Positions 17,352 to 26,282 are shown, counted from the stretch's first letter. The stretch is DNA of 64,000 nt from Paenibacillaceae bacterium (GCA_015057705.1 SVDU01000009.1:93210-157209); one strand, 5' to 3'. Notes: generated by a model not told the origin, from the sequence alone. Numbers and translations are program-made.

Positions 17352-17439
17352 AGGACTTAAGAGTAAATTCATTTAAAAGAAACTTTCCCCCGCATTAGAA
17401 GATGCGAGTTTCATCTTTAAGAGTTTGCACTTAAGTCCT
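17352..17439. repeat. 88-bp nested imperfect palindrome
   Basis: The ends AGGACTTAAG (17352-17361) and CTTAAGTCCT (17430-17439) are perfect inverted repeats. Inside them GAAACT...CGCAT-TAGAAG-ATGCG-AGTTTC forms a second nested dyad. It lies between two converging genes. It could be a bidirectional terminator or a small miniature transposable element; no clear target duplication was seen. Confidence 0.6.
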
Positions 17440-17446
17440 TCTGATA

Positions 17447-18430
17447 TCAATTTTTTTTCAATGCCCCGGCAATTCCCAGAACAGCTCCATACAAAACCGC
17501 TGCACATGGCCAGATAATCCAGGTCTTACCCCAGCCTTCGGTTAAAAAGCTGATCCCCAGATAAACTGCAGTCACGATACACCAGTAAATAGCTGGAACA
17601 CTTTCTTTTTTTCTCTTTTCCACTTTTTTGTCTTCTGAATAATCCCCCTCCTGCAGAAGAATATGAAAACAGGCCTTCTTCTCACCTGCCACAATAATCA
17701 GAAAAACACCTGCGGCCACTATAGCAAACAATAGTAACAGACAAATCGTCTGTATATATTCAGAAACACCTAAAGAAGAGGCGATCAGTAACGGACATAC
17801 GGAAATGATGCATAAAAACACACCTGTGACCGTATAGAAACGATTAATCCCTTCATATTGTGCCATTTTTTTTCGTACTACTGCTTCTACTCCATATTCC
17901 AGCTGAAATGTTTCCTTTTCCAGATGCTCAAATGCTTCCATCTTCATCCCGTTTAATATGAAAAATACCGTAGAAAGTCCCACAATCAGAAGCAGAACAA
18001 TGACACCGACACCCCCTGCCATCCCTTCGCTGATTACATTTTCTTTAAACACTGCCAGTGCCCCAAGATAAATAAGAACAACCGGAGACAAGATACAGGC
18101 TGAAACAGCTCCGGCTATCTTCTTTGATGCTTTGATCTTATTATCCATAAATTCACTTGCAGCTTCCATGGTAATACGTCTTTTCCCATTTTCACCATCA
18201 GAAGCTTCCGGCGATGCTGCCGGTAAGTCTTCCAGCTCCTCCTTCAGCAGATAATCCGTAGATACACCAAACAGCTGACTGAGTTTTAAAATCCGTTCCA
18301 GATCCGGAATGGAAGCCCCTGATTCCCACTTTGAGACTGACTGCCTGGAAACATCCATCTGGAAAGCCAGTTCCTCCTGAGACCACCCATTTTTCTTTCT
18401 GAGTTCCATAATTTTTTCTGATAAAATCAC
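17447..18430 (-). CDS. XRE-family regulator with C-terminal membrane domain
   Basis: About 327 residues: an N-terminal Cro/C1 helix-turn-helix ([31 protein letters not shown], ~8-60), a linker, then hydrophobic segments from ~105 to the end ([44 protein letters not shown] and others). Membrane-bound XRE proteins of this type are common in clostridia and their signal is unknown. GTG 18430 is the probable start, with AGAGGATGG six bases upstream; the first in-frame ATG (18448) has no site. A dyad overlaps its promoter, suggesting autoregulation. Confidence 0.87.
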   Translation of the reverse strand: MILSEKIMELRKKNGWSQEELAFQMDVSRQSVSKWESGASIPDLERILKLSQLFGVSTDYLLKEELEDLPAASPEASDGENGKRRITMEAASEFMDNKIKASKKIAGAVSACILSPVVLIYLGALAVFKENVISEGMAGGVGVIVLLLIVGLSTVFFILNGMKMEAFEHLEKETFQLEYGVEAVVRKKMAQYEGINRFYTVTGVFLCIISVCPLLIASSLGVSEYIQTICLLLLFAIVAAGVFLIIVAGEKKACFHILLQEGDYSEDKKVEKRKKESVPAIYWCIVTAVYLGISFLTEGWGKTWIIWPCAAVLYGAVLGIAGALKKN

Positions 18431-18532
18431 AATGATCCATCCTCTCATTTTTTATTTTTGTCAGCCTGCCCATCTTTTGCTTTCTGTTCTGTTATAGTCT
18501 TGAAGAAAGCGAATGATGTCTGCTGACTGCCT

Positions 18533-18590
18533 CTATTATAAGATTTTCACCGGTTGTCAACTACCAAGTGCACTGTATGATCTGACAACC
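18533..18590 (-). promoter_or_regulatory. XRE-gene promoter with overlapping GGTTGTCA dyad
   Basis: The 8-bp arms GGTTGTCA (18552-18559) and TGACAACC (18583-18590) form a perfect inverted repeat. The proximal arm contains TTGACA on the minus strand (18555-18560), with TAATAG 16 bases downstream (18533-18538). A protein bound here would cover the -35, as expected for autoregulation. Confidence 0.45.
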
Positions 18591-18706
18591 AGCAGTTGCA
18601 ATTTGCAAAAACAGAGGTAAAACGGATGGCTCAGACTCAGATTATCAGAAAACAGGAACATAATATGGTAAAGGGTTCCGCTGTAAGAACCAGTCACCGC
18701 AGAGAA

Positions 18707-19453
18707 TTATCCACCAATAACAAAAGTCATTTCTGTCTCAGTGGATAACTCCTCTATGTACCGGTACCCCAATGCATTAAATTTCTTTAACTGTCTGACC
18801 TCTGTCACATGGTTCTCTGCCATAAACCGAACCATCTCTCCCCTTGCCATCTTGGCGAGAGTCCCCTTCTGCTTTATCTTACCCTGATCCAGTTCTCCAA
18901 ATATACAGGTGACAAATGTATCAGCAGATGACAAATATGGCTTCACCGCCTGAGAGTACTCCTTTGAGGCGAGATTTATTACGGTATGGTTTTCCCCTGC
19001 CAGTTCTTTATAAATTTTGTTGTTCCAGAAGCCATATAAATCCCTGCTGCCTGCAACAGCCATACGCGCCTGCATTTCAAGACGGTATGGCACTACTCCG
19101 TCAAAGGGAGATAAGATTCCATAAAACCCGGAGAGGATCCTTAGATGGTCTCCGAGATAATCAAGTGCCTGCCTGGTCATAATCAGAGGCGCCATATGCT
19201 GGTATTGAAGTCCCTCATAGGCCAGTACTGCAGGAGTTATGTTTTTTTCCAGGTCCATTTCAGCAAACCGCCTGTAGTTTAATTCCCCAAGCTTATCGTT
19301 GCAGCCCCATAACTTCTTCGCCTCATCATAGGACAACTTTTTAATTTCTTTCCAAAGTACTCTGGTCTGATCTAATAAGACAGGCAGCCCTGCCGTTGAC
19401 ATGGAATCGGTATCCACATTCATCTTTTTCGCTGGTGAGATTATGATCTTCAT
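18707..19453 (-). CDS. yaaA: Peroxide stress protein YaaA (UPF0246/DUF328)
   Basis: A 248-residue protein matching YaaA from its first residues (MKIIISPAKKM), with the conserved region FYGILSPFDGVVPYRLEMQARM. In Escherichia coli YaaA lowers free iron and protects DNA during peroxide stress and it binds DNA. Its ATG directly follows the stop of the thiol peroxidase gene and its ribosome site (AAGGAAAT) lies inside that gene, so the two are an operon devoted to peroxide defence. Length is normal for the family. Confidence 0.92.
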   Translation of the reverse strand: MKIIISPAKKMNVDTDSMSTAGLPVLLDQTRVLWKEIKKLSYDEAKKLWGCNDKLGELNYRRFAEMDLEKNITPAVLAYEGLQYQHMAPLIMTRQALDYLGDHLRILSGFYGILSPFDGVVPYRLEMQARMAVAGSRDLYGFWNNKIYKELAGENHTVINLASKEYSQAVKPYLSSADTFVTCIFGELDQGKIKQKGTLAKMARGEMVRFMAENHVTEVRQLKKFNALGYRYIEELSTETEMTFVIGG

Positions 19454-19906
19454 TTAGATTTCCTTTAACATCTGCGCAGGATTTTCAGCCGCCTTTACTT
19501 TTCCCAATGCCTTTATAATTACTCCCTGTTCATCAATCAGATATGTGGTTCGAACCACGCCCATGGTCTTTTTTCCATACATATTCTTTTCCTGCCACAC
19601 ATCATAAGCCTGAATCGCAGTCAGCTCGGGATCAGAAAGCAGAGTAAACGTCAAACCATTCTTCTCCTCAAATTTCTTATGAGAAGCAACGCTGTCTTTG
19701 CTGATGCCGATCACGACAGCATCCTTTTCAAGAAACTGGGGATAAAGCTGCGCAAAACCACAGGCCTGACTGGTACAGCCCGGTGTCTGGTCTTTTGGAT
19801 AAAAATAAAGAATCACTTTCTTTCCCCTGTATTCATCTAATGTATGGATTACTCCATTCTGGTCCGGTAATTCAAATGATGGTGCTTTTATTCCTGTTTC
19901 TAACAT
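19454..19906 (-). CDS. bcp: Thioredoxin-dependent thiol peroxidase (Bcp/PrxQ)
   Basis: A 150-residue atypical 2-Cys peroxiredoxin. The peroxidatic and resolving cysteines are five apart in QTPGCTSQACGF, followed by GISKDSVASHKKFEEKNGL. It reduces hydrogen and alkyl peroxides using thioredoxin; a thioredoxin gene occurs at 38093. ATG 19906 follows AAGGGG at the right distance; the longer frame from 19963 has no site. It is the first gene of an operon with yaaA. Confidence 0.94.
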   Translation of the reverse strand: MLETGIKAPSFELPDQNGVIHTLDEYRGKKVILYFYPKDQTPGCTSQACGFAQLYPQFLEKDAVVIGISKDSVASHKKFEEKNGLTFTLLSDPELTAIQAYDVWQEKNMYGKKTMGVVRTTYLIDEQGVIIKALGKVKAAENPAQMLKEI

Positions 19907-20009
19907 CTTTATTCCCCTTTCCGTCTGTCTGCTCTTATTATTTCCAACAGTATGACATTCCATTTATATACTTATATTATCATGAACAGGGGATTTTTTA
20001 AAACCATTT

Positions 20010-20912
20010 CTATTTATTCTGGTGTCTGACCGGCAATTTTATTTCTGAAATAAATAGTCCTGCAAGTGTAAGCAGGATACCAAGCACGGCGGTACCTGTA
20101 ATTGTCTCGTGAAGGATCAGTACCGATGTGATAACAGTAATAACCGGAACCATATAGATATAGACACTGGTTTTTACAGCCCCCAGTATTTTCAGAGCAT
20201 AATTCCAGGTTACGAAGCAAATGGCTGATGCTCCAAATCCAAGAAATATGATGTTAAACAAATTTATCGGTTTTATAATCTGACCAATGTCCGGCTCAAA
20301 CTTAAATAAAAATAAAACAGGCATCATAAACAGTAAGCCGTAAAAGAAAATTCTTCGTGTCACTGAAATGGTGTGATAATGATACCCACTGATTTTCTTA
20401 GTAAGTACGGAATAAATGGCCCATACGACAGCCGCCAGAACCGCCAGTATATCTCCCATTGGATTTAATTTCAATTGACTGCTTCCGTTAAAGCTGATGA
20501 GAAATATCCCTCCCACTGCCACTGCAAACCCGATAAAAAACTGGGCTCTCATTTTTTCCCCAGCCAAAAGCAAATGGGCAAAAATCGCAGTAAAAAACGG
20601 AGCAATGGAGATGATAACGCCAACATTCGAAGCCAATGTATAAGTCAACGCTATATTTTCCAGCAGAAAATAAAGTGTAATACCACATAATCCTGCTCCT
20701 GCAAAATACAGCTCCTGTTTTCTTTCCTTTACCTCCAGGCGGTGGGGATATAACGCAAGTAAAGCGAAATAACCAATTACAAATCTTATAAATAATATTT
20801 CTATGGGAGTAAATGCCTTTAATAGTATTTTAGTCGATATGAATGTGGTCCCCCAGATAAAAATTGTAAATAATGAAAACAAATGTCCCTGAATCTCTTT
20901 CTTTCTGTCCAT
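20010..20912 (-). CDS. EamA/DMT-family membrane transporter
   Basis: A 300-residue protein with ten predicted membrane helices in two EamA repeats (starting FTIFIWGTTFISTKILLKAF and, in the second half, GDILAVLAAVVWAIYSVLTKK). Family members mostly export amino acids or other small metabolites. It lies 28 bases after an AraC-type regulator on the same strand, which probably controls it. The substrate is not known. Confidence 0.9.
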   Translation of the reverse strand: MDRKKEIQGHLFSLFTIFIWGTTFISTKILLKAFTPIEILFIRFVIGYFALLALYPHRLEVKERKQELYFAGAGLCGITLYFLLENIALTYTLASNVGVIISIAPFFTAIFAHLLLAGEKMRAQFFIGFAVAVGGIFLISFNGSSQLKLNPMGDILAVLAAVVWAIYSVLTKKISGYHYHTISVTRRIFFYGLLFMMPVLFLFKFEPDIGQIIKPINLFNIIFLGFGASAICFVTWNYALKILGAVKTSVYIYMVPVITVITSVLILHETITGTAVLGILLTLAGLFISEIKLPVRHQNK

Positions 20913-20940
20913 GAAAACCCTTTCTTTTTATCAGTCAACA

Positions 20941-21759
20941 TCAAGTATCTTTAAATATTTTACTATACTGCTTAGGTGTAAGTCCAATGTAGCGTTTAAA
21001 AAAGTTGGAAAAATGGCTTTGATCACTGAATCCGGTCTGTATCGCTGCATCCACAGGCATGACCCCATGCTCCAGCAGCTTCTTTGCCCTGTCAATCCGT
21101 ATGGTTTCCAGATAGCTGTAAGGCGAGATCCCCTTCTCCCTGGTAAATGACCGAAGCAGGTAGTATTTACTCAGCCCTGTCATATTACATAGATCATTGA
21201 GAGAAATGTTTTCCATATAATGAGACTCCAGGAATTCGCAGACCGCCGTTGCCTCCGTGCTTTGCACCATTTGTTCTTTTGGCAGATGCTGTTTTGTGTA
21301 TTCTTCAATCAGCTGCCCCAGAAGGAAAAAGAATATCTCCTCTTTTTTAAAATCCGTTTCTTCCTCCATAATCATCTGATGAAGCTCCTTTAGTATCACA
21401 ACCAGCTCACTGCGGAAAATTACCTGAGACATAAAATAAGGCAGATACTCTTTCCCAGTTATTTCTAACATTGCCTTTTTCATAATTTCAGGCTGGATAT
21501 TAATACACCGATAATCAAACGATTTTCCGTCGATCTGTTCGCAGGCATGATTATCCCCGGGATTAAACAGCAATAAATCTCCTGGTTCTATGGTGTAATC
21601 CCTGTTTTTACAGTGAAGATACCGCTGGCCAGCGTCAATGAATCCAATTACGTAATAATCATGAAAGTGTTTGGGAAACTTTTGCATAATACCCTGAAAA
21701 TGATAGGCCTCAACATTTAATTCCCCATCATATTTCACAGTCCGTATTTCCTGCTTCAT
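20941..21759 (-). CDS. AraC-family regulator with cupin-type sensor
   Basis: About 272 residues: an N-terminal cupin-like domain (FPKHFHDYYVIGFIDAGQRYLHCKNRDYTIEPGDLLLFNPGDNH) and a C-terminal pair of helix-turn-helices (MTGLSKYYLLRSFTREKGISPYSYL, then GFSDQSHFSNFFKRYIGLTPKQY). ATG 21759 follows AAAGGAGGGG. It is transcribed with the DMT transporter downstream. Regulators of this subgroup are often paired with amino-acid exporters, so control of the exporter is the likely role. Confidence 0.9.
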   Translation of the reverse strand: MKQEIRTVKYDGELNVEAYHFQGIMQKFPKHFHDYYVIGFIDAGQRYLHCKNRDYTIEPGDLLLFNPGDNHACEQIDGKSFDYRCINIQPEIMKKAMLEITGKEYLPYFMSQVIFRSELVVILKELHQMIMEEETDFKKEEIFFFLLGQLIEEYTKQHLPKEQMVQSTEATAVCEFLESHYMENISLNDLCNMTGLSKYYLLRSFTREKGISPYSYLETIRIDRAKKLLEHGVMPVDAAIQTGFSDQSHFSNFFKRYIGLTPKQYSKIFKDT

Positions 21760-21990
21760 AAACGGGCCCCTCCTTTCTCTCCTGTCTGATGCATAGTATA
21801 ACATAGATGGTATCTACTTTCTTGTATGATATTGCCTTTCACTGTATAAAAATACACCTCTTACTGCCAATAACCCACCACTTGCCTGAAACATATTTAC
21901 ATAGCTGTTATTTTCAGATAAAATTAGCACATATTAAAACAGGCGCCGGCAGCTGACCAGAACGAACAGGAGGATGGATATCACTTTATT

Positions 21991-22452
21991 ATGAAAATTC
22001 AAATAGAAATTGATACAGCTTTACAGGAAAGTGAATTGCGTATCTGCTGTCCAGAAATCAATGAGGAGATTAACATGATTCAAAAAATGATTTCGGAACT
22101 GGATAACAGCCAGACACAAATGATTTTCTATCAAAATGATACGGAATTCTATTTTCATGTAAGCAGAGTCCTGTTTTTTGAGACTGCAGACAAGGGCATC
22201 TTTGCCCATACAACCGATGATGAATTTCTGGTAGAATATAAGCTTTATGAACTGGAAGAGCTTCTCCCCCCTTATTTCATGAGAATCTCAAAATCCACCA
22301 TATTAAACACCACAAAGGTTTACAGTATCACACGCAGTCCAACTGCCTCCAGCAGAGTGGAATTTCAAAACTCCTATAAAAAGGTCTATGTATCAAGAAA
22401 CTACTATAAGCTTTTAAAATGGAAGCTGGATCACCAGCACATGGAACGATAA
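21991..22452 (+). CDS. LytTR DNA-binding domain protein
   Basis: A 153-residue stand-alone LytTR regulator with no receiver domain. The LytTR region covers ~50-148 (IFYQNDTEFYFHVSRVLFFETADKGIFAHT, then PYFMRISKSTILNTTKV). It is followed 19 bases later by a LiaF-like membrane protein; such pairs are common in Firmicutes and are thought to act in envelope stress. The AGGAGG site is 17 bases before ATG 21991, which is too far. A six-codon ATG frame (21974) sits immediately after that site and its TGA overlaps this ATG, so coupling through a leader peptide is possible. Confidence 0.87.
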   Translation: MKIQIEIDTALQESELRICCPEINEEINMIQKMISELDNSQTQMIFYQNDTEFYFHVSRVLFFETADKGIFAHTTDDEFLVEYKLYELEELLPPYFMRISKSTILNTTKVYSITRSPTASSRVEFQNSYKKVYVSRNYYKLLKWKLDHQHMER

Positions 22453-22471
22453 AAAGAGAGGTAAAATTATT

Positions 22472-23188
22472 ATGCAAAAAAACAGAATATTTTGGGGAAT
22501 TATGTTTCTCCTGGCAGCCGCATTTGTAATAATCGGAAAACTGGGCTATCTTGGCAGCTTCAGCCCATTTTCCTTAGTTTTCACTGTATTTATGCTGGCC
22601 ATCATCGCAAAGAGTATTCCGCGTTTCAATTTTTCAGGAATCTTATTTCCAATTGCATTCCTGTGCATCACCTATGACAAGGTTCTGGGGATAGAGAGTC
22701 TGACCCCCTGGACTGTCCTTGCAGTAGCACTCCTTGGAAGCATCGGCTTGTCGTTACTGTTTCACAAGAAAAGCCATTATTGGTATAACCATCATCATAA
22801 ATACAACAGCTTTAATCAGGACCCACAGGTGGAAGTGATCGATGTAGAAGACAATGACCATGTAAAACAAAGCACTACGTTTGGATCCAGCACAAAATAT
22901 ATAAACTCAGATAATTTTAAACAGGCGGATTTAGACTGCAGTTTTGGATCCATACAGGTTTATTTTAATAAAGCACACGTGGAAACAGAGGCCATTGTAC
23001 GAATCAGCGGTAACTTCTGCGGAATCGAACTTTATGTTCCGAAAGAGTGGCGGGTGGAAAATGAGATTGAATCCGTGGTCGGTGGAGTCAGTGAGAAAGG
23101 TAGAGGATTTGTCACCAGTAATACTGCTCCGGTTTTAAAACTGGTAGGCGAACTTAATTTCGCAGGAGTGGAAATTATATATATCTGA
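22472..23188 (+). CDS. LiaF/LiaI-like membrane protein (cell-envelope stress)
   Basis: A 238-residue protein: four short membrane helices in the first ~100 residues (FWGIMFLLAAAFVIIGKLGYLG and following), a His-rich linker, and a C-terminal beta-rich domain (FGSSTKYINSDNFKQADLDCSFGSIQVYFNKA) like the LiaF antibiotic-response domain. LiaF proteins restrain envelope-stress signalling at the membrane. It is co-transcribed with the LytTR regulator, which it may modulate (inference). Confidence 0.85.
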   Translation: MQKNRIFWGIMFLLAAAFVIIGKLGYLGSFSPFSLVFTVFMLAIIAKSIPRFNFSGILFPIAFLCITYDKVLGIESLTPWTVLAVALLGSIGLSLLFHKKSHYWYNHHHKYNSFNQDPQVEVIDVEDNDHVKQSTTFGSSTKYINSDNFKQADLDCSFGSIQVYFNKAHVETEAIVRISGNFCGIELYVPKEWRVENEIESVVGGVSEKGRGFVTSNTAPVLKLVGELNFAGVEIIYI

Positions 23189-23198
23189 TAACAAAAAC

Positions 23199-23226
23199 GG
23201 GCTTCAGTCAGTTATGACTGGAGCCC
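23199..23226. terminator. Bidirectional intrinsic terminator
   Basis: GGGCTTCAGTCA and TGACTGGAGCCC pair around the loop GTTA. On the minus strand it is followed by GTTTTTG, and it lies between converging genes, ending moeB and the LiaF-like gene. Confidence 0.85.
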
Positions 23227-23241
23227 ATATAATTATTATCA

Positions 23242-23958
23242 TTAATCTTTCAGCAATCCATGAACTTCGCACAGATCATTCTTCTGCAGTTCAACCAAAT
23301 CAAAGCTTACAGAAAGACCATCATAATTTAACATCTTTCCATAAAGAACTTCATCCAACCCAAGCAATATTTTAATGCATTCTACTGCCTGTAAGGAACC
23401 GATCACACCAACCACTGCTCCCAGTACCGGACCTGGCCGTTTCAGCTTTGTATTACCATAGCCAATGCATTCCAGACATGGAAAATCCTTTTTTATTGAC
23501 ATAACAAAGCCATAAAAACCGTATACCCCGCCTTCAACCAAAGGAATATCCTGTTTTATACATTCCCTGTTTACAATTAATCTTGTTTCTACATTATCAA
23601 CACAATCAATTACTACATCTGCACCATTGATTATTTTCCCAATATTCTCTTCGTCTATCCTTTCAGAAACAGGATTGATTGTGATTTGAGAGTTTAAGCT
23701 GTTTAAGACCTCTCCAGCCAGCTCTGCTTTATTCATTCCCATATCTTTTTCATGGTAAAGGAATTGCCTGTTTAAGTTGGAATCTGATACTGTATCATAA
23801 TCAATCAGCGTTATTGTTCCCACTCCTGCACATGCCAGATAAGTCAGAACTGGTGACGCAAGACCTCCTGCACCAATCACTGTGACTTTTGATTTTTTTA
23901 ATGTGTTCTGTCCCTCTTCACCAATTTCCTTCATTAAAATCTGACGTTCATATCTCAT
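23242..23958 (-). CDS. moeB: MoeB/ThiF-family MoaD-adenylating enzyme
   Basis: A 238-residue E1-like enzyme with the nucleotide motif VTVIGAGGLASPVLTYLACAGVGTITLIDYDTV, the arginine-rich SNLNRQFLYHEKDMG and the DCVDNVETR segment. It adenylates the C-terminal glycine of MoaD, whose gene lies three bases upstream. The usual two zinc CxxC pairs are incomplete: CLEC is present but the C-terminal end shows only one cysteine (NDLCEVHG). It is the last gene of the tungsten-cofactor block and ends at a clear terminator. A ThiF role is possible but context favours MoeB. Confidence 0.87.
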   Translation of the reverse strand: MRYERQILMKEIGEEGQNTLKKSKVTVIGAGGLASPVLTYLACAGVGTITLIDYDTVSDSNLNRQFLYHEKDMGMNKAELAGEVLNSLNSQITINPVSERIDEENIGKIINGADVVIDCVDNVETRLIVNRECIKQDIPLVEGGVYGFYGFVMSIKKDFPCLECIGYGNTKLKRPGPVLGAVVGVIGSLQAVECIKILLGLDEVLYGKMLNYDGLSVSFDLVELQKNDLCEVHGLLKD

Positions 23959-23960
23959 AA

Positions 23961-24182
23961 TCAGCCTCCTCCTACCGGTGGAAACAGAGCCAGAACATCC
24001 TCATCTTTCACAGAAGCATCTAACTTAGAATGCCTTCCATTAATTAAGCAGATTGCCACCTCTTCATGAGGTATGTGAAAATAATCGATTACCTGAGCAG
24101 CTGTCTGAAACTGACCTGCCTCCAGGAAGGTAATCTTTTGCCTGCCTTCACGGAATGTAGCAAATAATCTTACTTCTATCAT
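23961..24182 (-). CDS. moaD: MoaD/ThiS-family sulfur carrier (molybdopterin synthase small subunit)
   Basis: A 73-residue ubiquitin-like protein starting MIEVRLFATFREG and ending LALFPPVGGG, the Gly-Gly tail on which a thiocarboxylate forms. It supplies sulfur for molybdopterin. ATG 24182 has GGAGG five bases upstream; upstream in-frame ATGs are too close to or outside the site. It is directly followed by moeB. The partner large subunit MoaE is not in the window. Confidence 0.9.
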   Translation of the reverse strand: MIEVRLFATFREGRQKITFLEAGQFQTAAQVIDYFHIPHEEVAICLINGRHSKLDASVKDEDVLALFPPVGGG

Positions 24183-24243
24183 CATAACCTCCATTGTTTA
24201 TTTACAGTGTTTTATACTGTCGTATTCTTTATTATATAAATAT

Positions 24244-24291
24244 AGGAAGGATTTTATAAATGAAGCATCGCTTTCACTTAAAATCCTTCCT
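24244..24291. other. Perfect 13-bp hairpin between AOR and moaD
   Basis: AGGAAGGATTTTA (24244-24256) and TAAAATCCTTCCT (24279-24291) form a 13-bp stem, and the loop holds a further weak dyad (TGAAGC/GCTTTCA). No T run follows on the minus strand. It could stabilise the 3' end of the AOR message or reduce read-through into moaD-moeB. Confidence 0.6.
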
Positions 24292-24345
24292 GTATATAAT
24301 AGTGGCACGACTGACTTTATTACTTTTTTGTTACCGGTATGGAGA

Positions 24346-26139
24346 CTATAAGCCCAGACGTGCTAATGTTTCCTCAGTAGGAAATGCATTTTCCCAACCG
24401 CGTACTTTGTAATATTCCGGTAATGTAATATTAATCTGGCTTACCTGTCCTTTGGATGGACCATCCGGTATCGGCTGCTCTGTCAGACGTTTTGGAAGTC
24501 TGTCATCTTCCGGCTTCATACCCGCAGCTTTGTTAAACAACCGTTCAATGTTATAGATCCGCTCCCCTACTTCTAAAAGTTCCTCAGCTGTATAGCTGGT
24601 TCCTGTACCTGCATTTAACATGGCAGCATATTCAGGTGCTCCCAAAGCAAACGAGGTGAACAGACAAAGTCCCATAGAATCAATCACTGCAGTCAGGTCC
24701 TGGAATATCTTCGTCCACAGTGCCTTTCCTTCGGTTTCGGTACGGTCTAACTGCTGGGGTAACCCAAGAATCTCAGGTGAGATTAAATAACCTCTTACGT
24801 GACAGCCACCCCGGTTACTTGTTGCATAGGTGATACCAATTCCCTGAATTGCACGGGCATCGTATGCGGGCATCTCCTGTTTCTTAACACTCATGGAAAT
24901 TTCAGGGTGTCCATAGTATTCACATAAACGGTAAGAACCCTGGGCCATCAGCCTGGCTAACGGAATCTCTGACTCACCCATACGCTTGGTCCACTCTATG
25001 ATTGCCTCTGCATTGCCCCACTGTAACGGCACGCCTTCACATTCTTCTTCCTTAATCAAACCCTTTTCATACAATTCCATGGCTGCTGCAATGGTACAGG
25101 GAGTAGAGATCGCATCTAATCCATATTCATTGCACCAGTAGTTGGCTGTATTAATTGCATTTAAATCATTAATTCCACAGTTACCACCAAATGCCCATAA
25201 TGGTTCATATTCCGGTCCGCCTGCAACCTTACCCTCAACATTGATAACACGGCCGCAGCCAATGGGACATCTGTGGCAGAAGCTCTGTTTTACAAGATAC
25301 TGGTCTTTTAAGCTTTCGCCGGACGTATCATCCGCTTCCTCATAATAGGACTCCTGCCAGTTTCTGGTAGGAAATGCACCGGTATTATTAATAATGTTAA
25401 CAAGTACTGCCGTTCCGTATGTAGGTAAACCGCCTCCGGTTACCCCATTCTCTTTTATCGCCTTCAGACATCCTTTTGTCACTTCCTGCAAAGCTTCCGG
25501 ATCATATGATTCAATGGAGGATTTTGTTGCTGTAGCCGTAATCGCTTTTAAATTCTTTGACCCCATAACTGCGCCGACACCGCTTCTGCCTGCTGCACGG
25601 TCTTTATCATTCATAATTGCGGCTAATAAGGATAATTTTTCGCCTGCTGGTCCGATATTTAAAACGGAACACTTCTCATGTACTTTTTTTAACTCCTCAT
25701 CAATTTCTTCACTCATCATGCCAACATATTCATCTGCCGGCAGAATCTCTATCTTATCATCCACTACATTGATATAAACTGGTGTCTTTGCCTTTCCTTC
25801 CACTATAATGGCATCCCACCCTGCATATTTGAGCTTTGCGCCCCATACACCACCGGAATTAGAACTTGCAATCATACCGGTTAACGGTGACTTGGTTACA
25901 ACCATATAACGGCCGGAAGTCGGTGTCTTGGTTCCGGTCATGGCACCGGTTATATAAATTAACTTGTTGTCTTCCGATAAAGGATCAACGGCTGCAATAC
26001 CTTCATCATATAACATCTTGGTACCGAGACCGCGGCCTCCGATAAACTTTCTGGCCAGATCCATATTAAGTTCTTCTACCCTGATCTCTCCAGTTGATAA
26101 ATTAATTCGGGCTATCTTTCCATTGTACGCTGTCTGCAT
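24346..26139 (-). CDS. aor: Tungsten-dependent aldehyde:ferredoxin oxidoreductase
   Basis: About 597 residues, full length for the AOR family. It shows the N-terminal cofactor domain (KFIGGRGLGTKMLYDEG, TGTKTPTSGRYMV), the pterin segment NIGPAGEKLS, and cluster cysteines CHRCPIGCG with a fourth in SMGLCLFTSF. AOR enzymes interconvert aldehydes and carboxylic acids with ferredoxin, using a tungsten bis-pyranopterin. The tungstate importer and cofactor genes upstream fit this exactly. ATG 26139 follows AGGAAAGGG. It has its own promoter and a Moco/Tuco-type riboswitch in its leader, and a strong hairpin after it. Cytoplasmic; natural aldehyde unknown. Confidence 0.94.
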   Translation of the reverse strand: MQTAYNGKIARINLSTGEIRVEELNMDLARKFIGGRGLGTKMLYDEGIAAVDPLSEDNKLIYITGAMTGTKTPTSGRYMVVTKSPLTGMIASSNSGGVWGAKLKYAGWDAIIVEGKAKTPVYINVVDDKIEILPADEYVGMMSEEIDEELKKVHEKCSVLNIGPAGEKLSLLAAIMNDKDRAAGRSGVGAVMGSKNLKAITATATKSSIESYDPEALQEVTKGCLKAIKENGVTGGGLPTYGTAVLVNIINNTGAFPTRNWQESYYEEADDTSGESLKDQYLVKQSFCHRCPIGCGRVINVEGKVAGGPEYEPLWAFGGNCGINDLNAINTANYWCNEYGLDAISTPCTIAAAMELYEKGLIKEEECEGVPLQWGNAEAIIEWTKRMGESEIPLARLMAQGSYRLCEYYGHPEISMSVKKQEMPAYDARAIQGIGITYATSNRGGCHVRGYLISPEILGLPQQLDRTETEGKALWTKIFQDLTAVIDSMGLCLFTSFALGAPEYAAMLNAGTGTSYTAEELLEVGERIYNIERLFNKAAGMKPEDDRLPKRLTEQPIPDGPSKGQVSQINITLPEYYKVRGWENAFPTEETLARLGL

Positions 26140-26190
26140 AATAACACCCTTTCCTTTCATTGTTTAAAAGTAAACTGTAACGAAATAGAA

Positions 26191-26276
26191 AAGGAGTCCT
26201 TTCCAAACGCGGGAGGCACTAATTCTTAGGTTAGTACCCATAGGTTTTATCTACTCAAGATAAAACTCGGATCCTT
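26191..26276 (-). ncRNA. Moco/Tuco-type (molybdenum/tungsten cofactor) riboswitch candidate
   Basis: The minus-strand leader of the AOR gene folds as a P1 of AAGGA.CC (26269-26276) with GG..TCCTT (26191-26199). Inside are a 7-bp hairpin (TTTTATC/GATAAAA, 26245-26265) and an ACTAA/TTAGT hairpin (26218-26235). The 3' side carries GCCTCCC (26211-26217) and GGAAAGG (26198-26204), which I recognise as conserved parts of the Moco RNA motif. The gene controlled is a tungsten-cofactor enzyme, so this may be the tungsten-type variant. The assignment rests on memory of the motif and on context, not a covariance search. Confidence 0.72.
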
Positions 26277-26282
26277 GAATTT

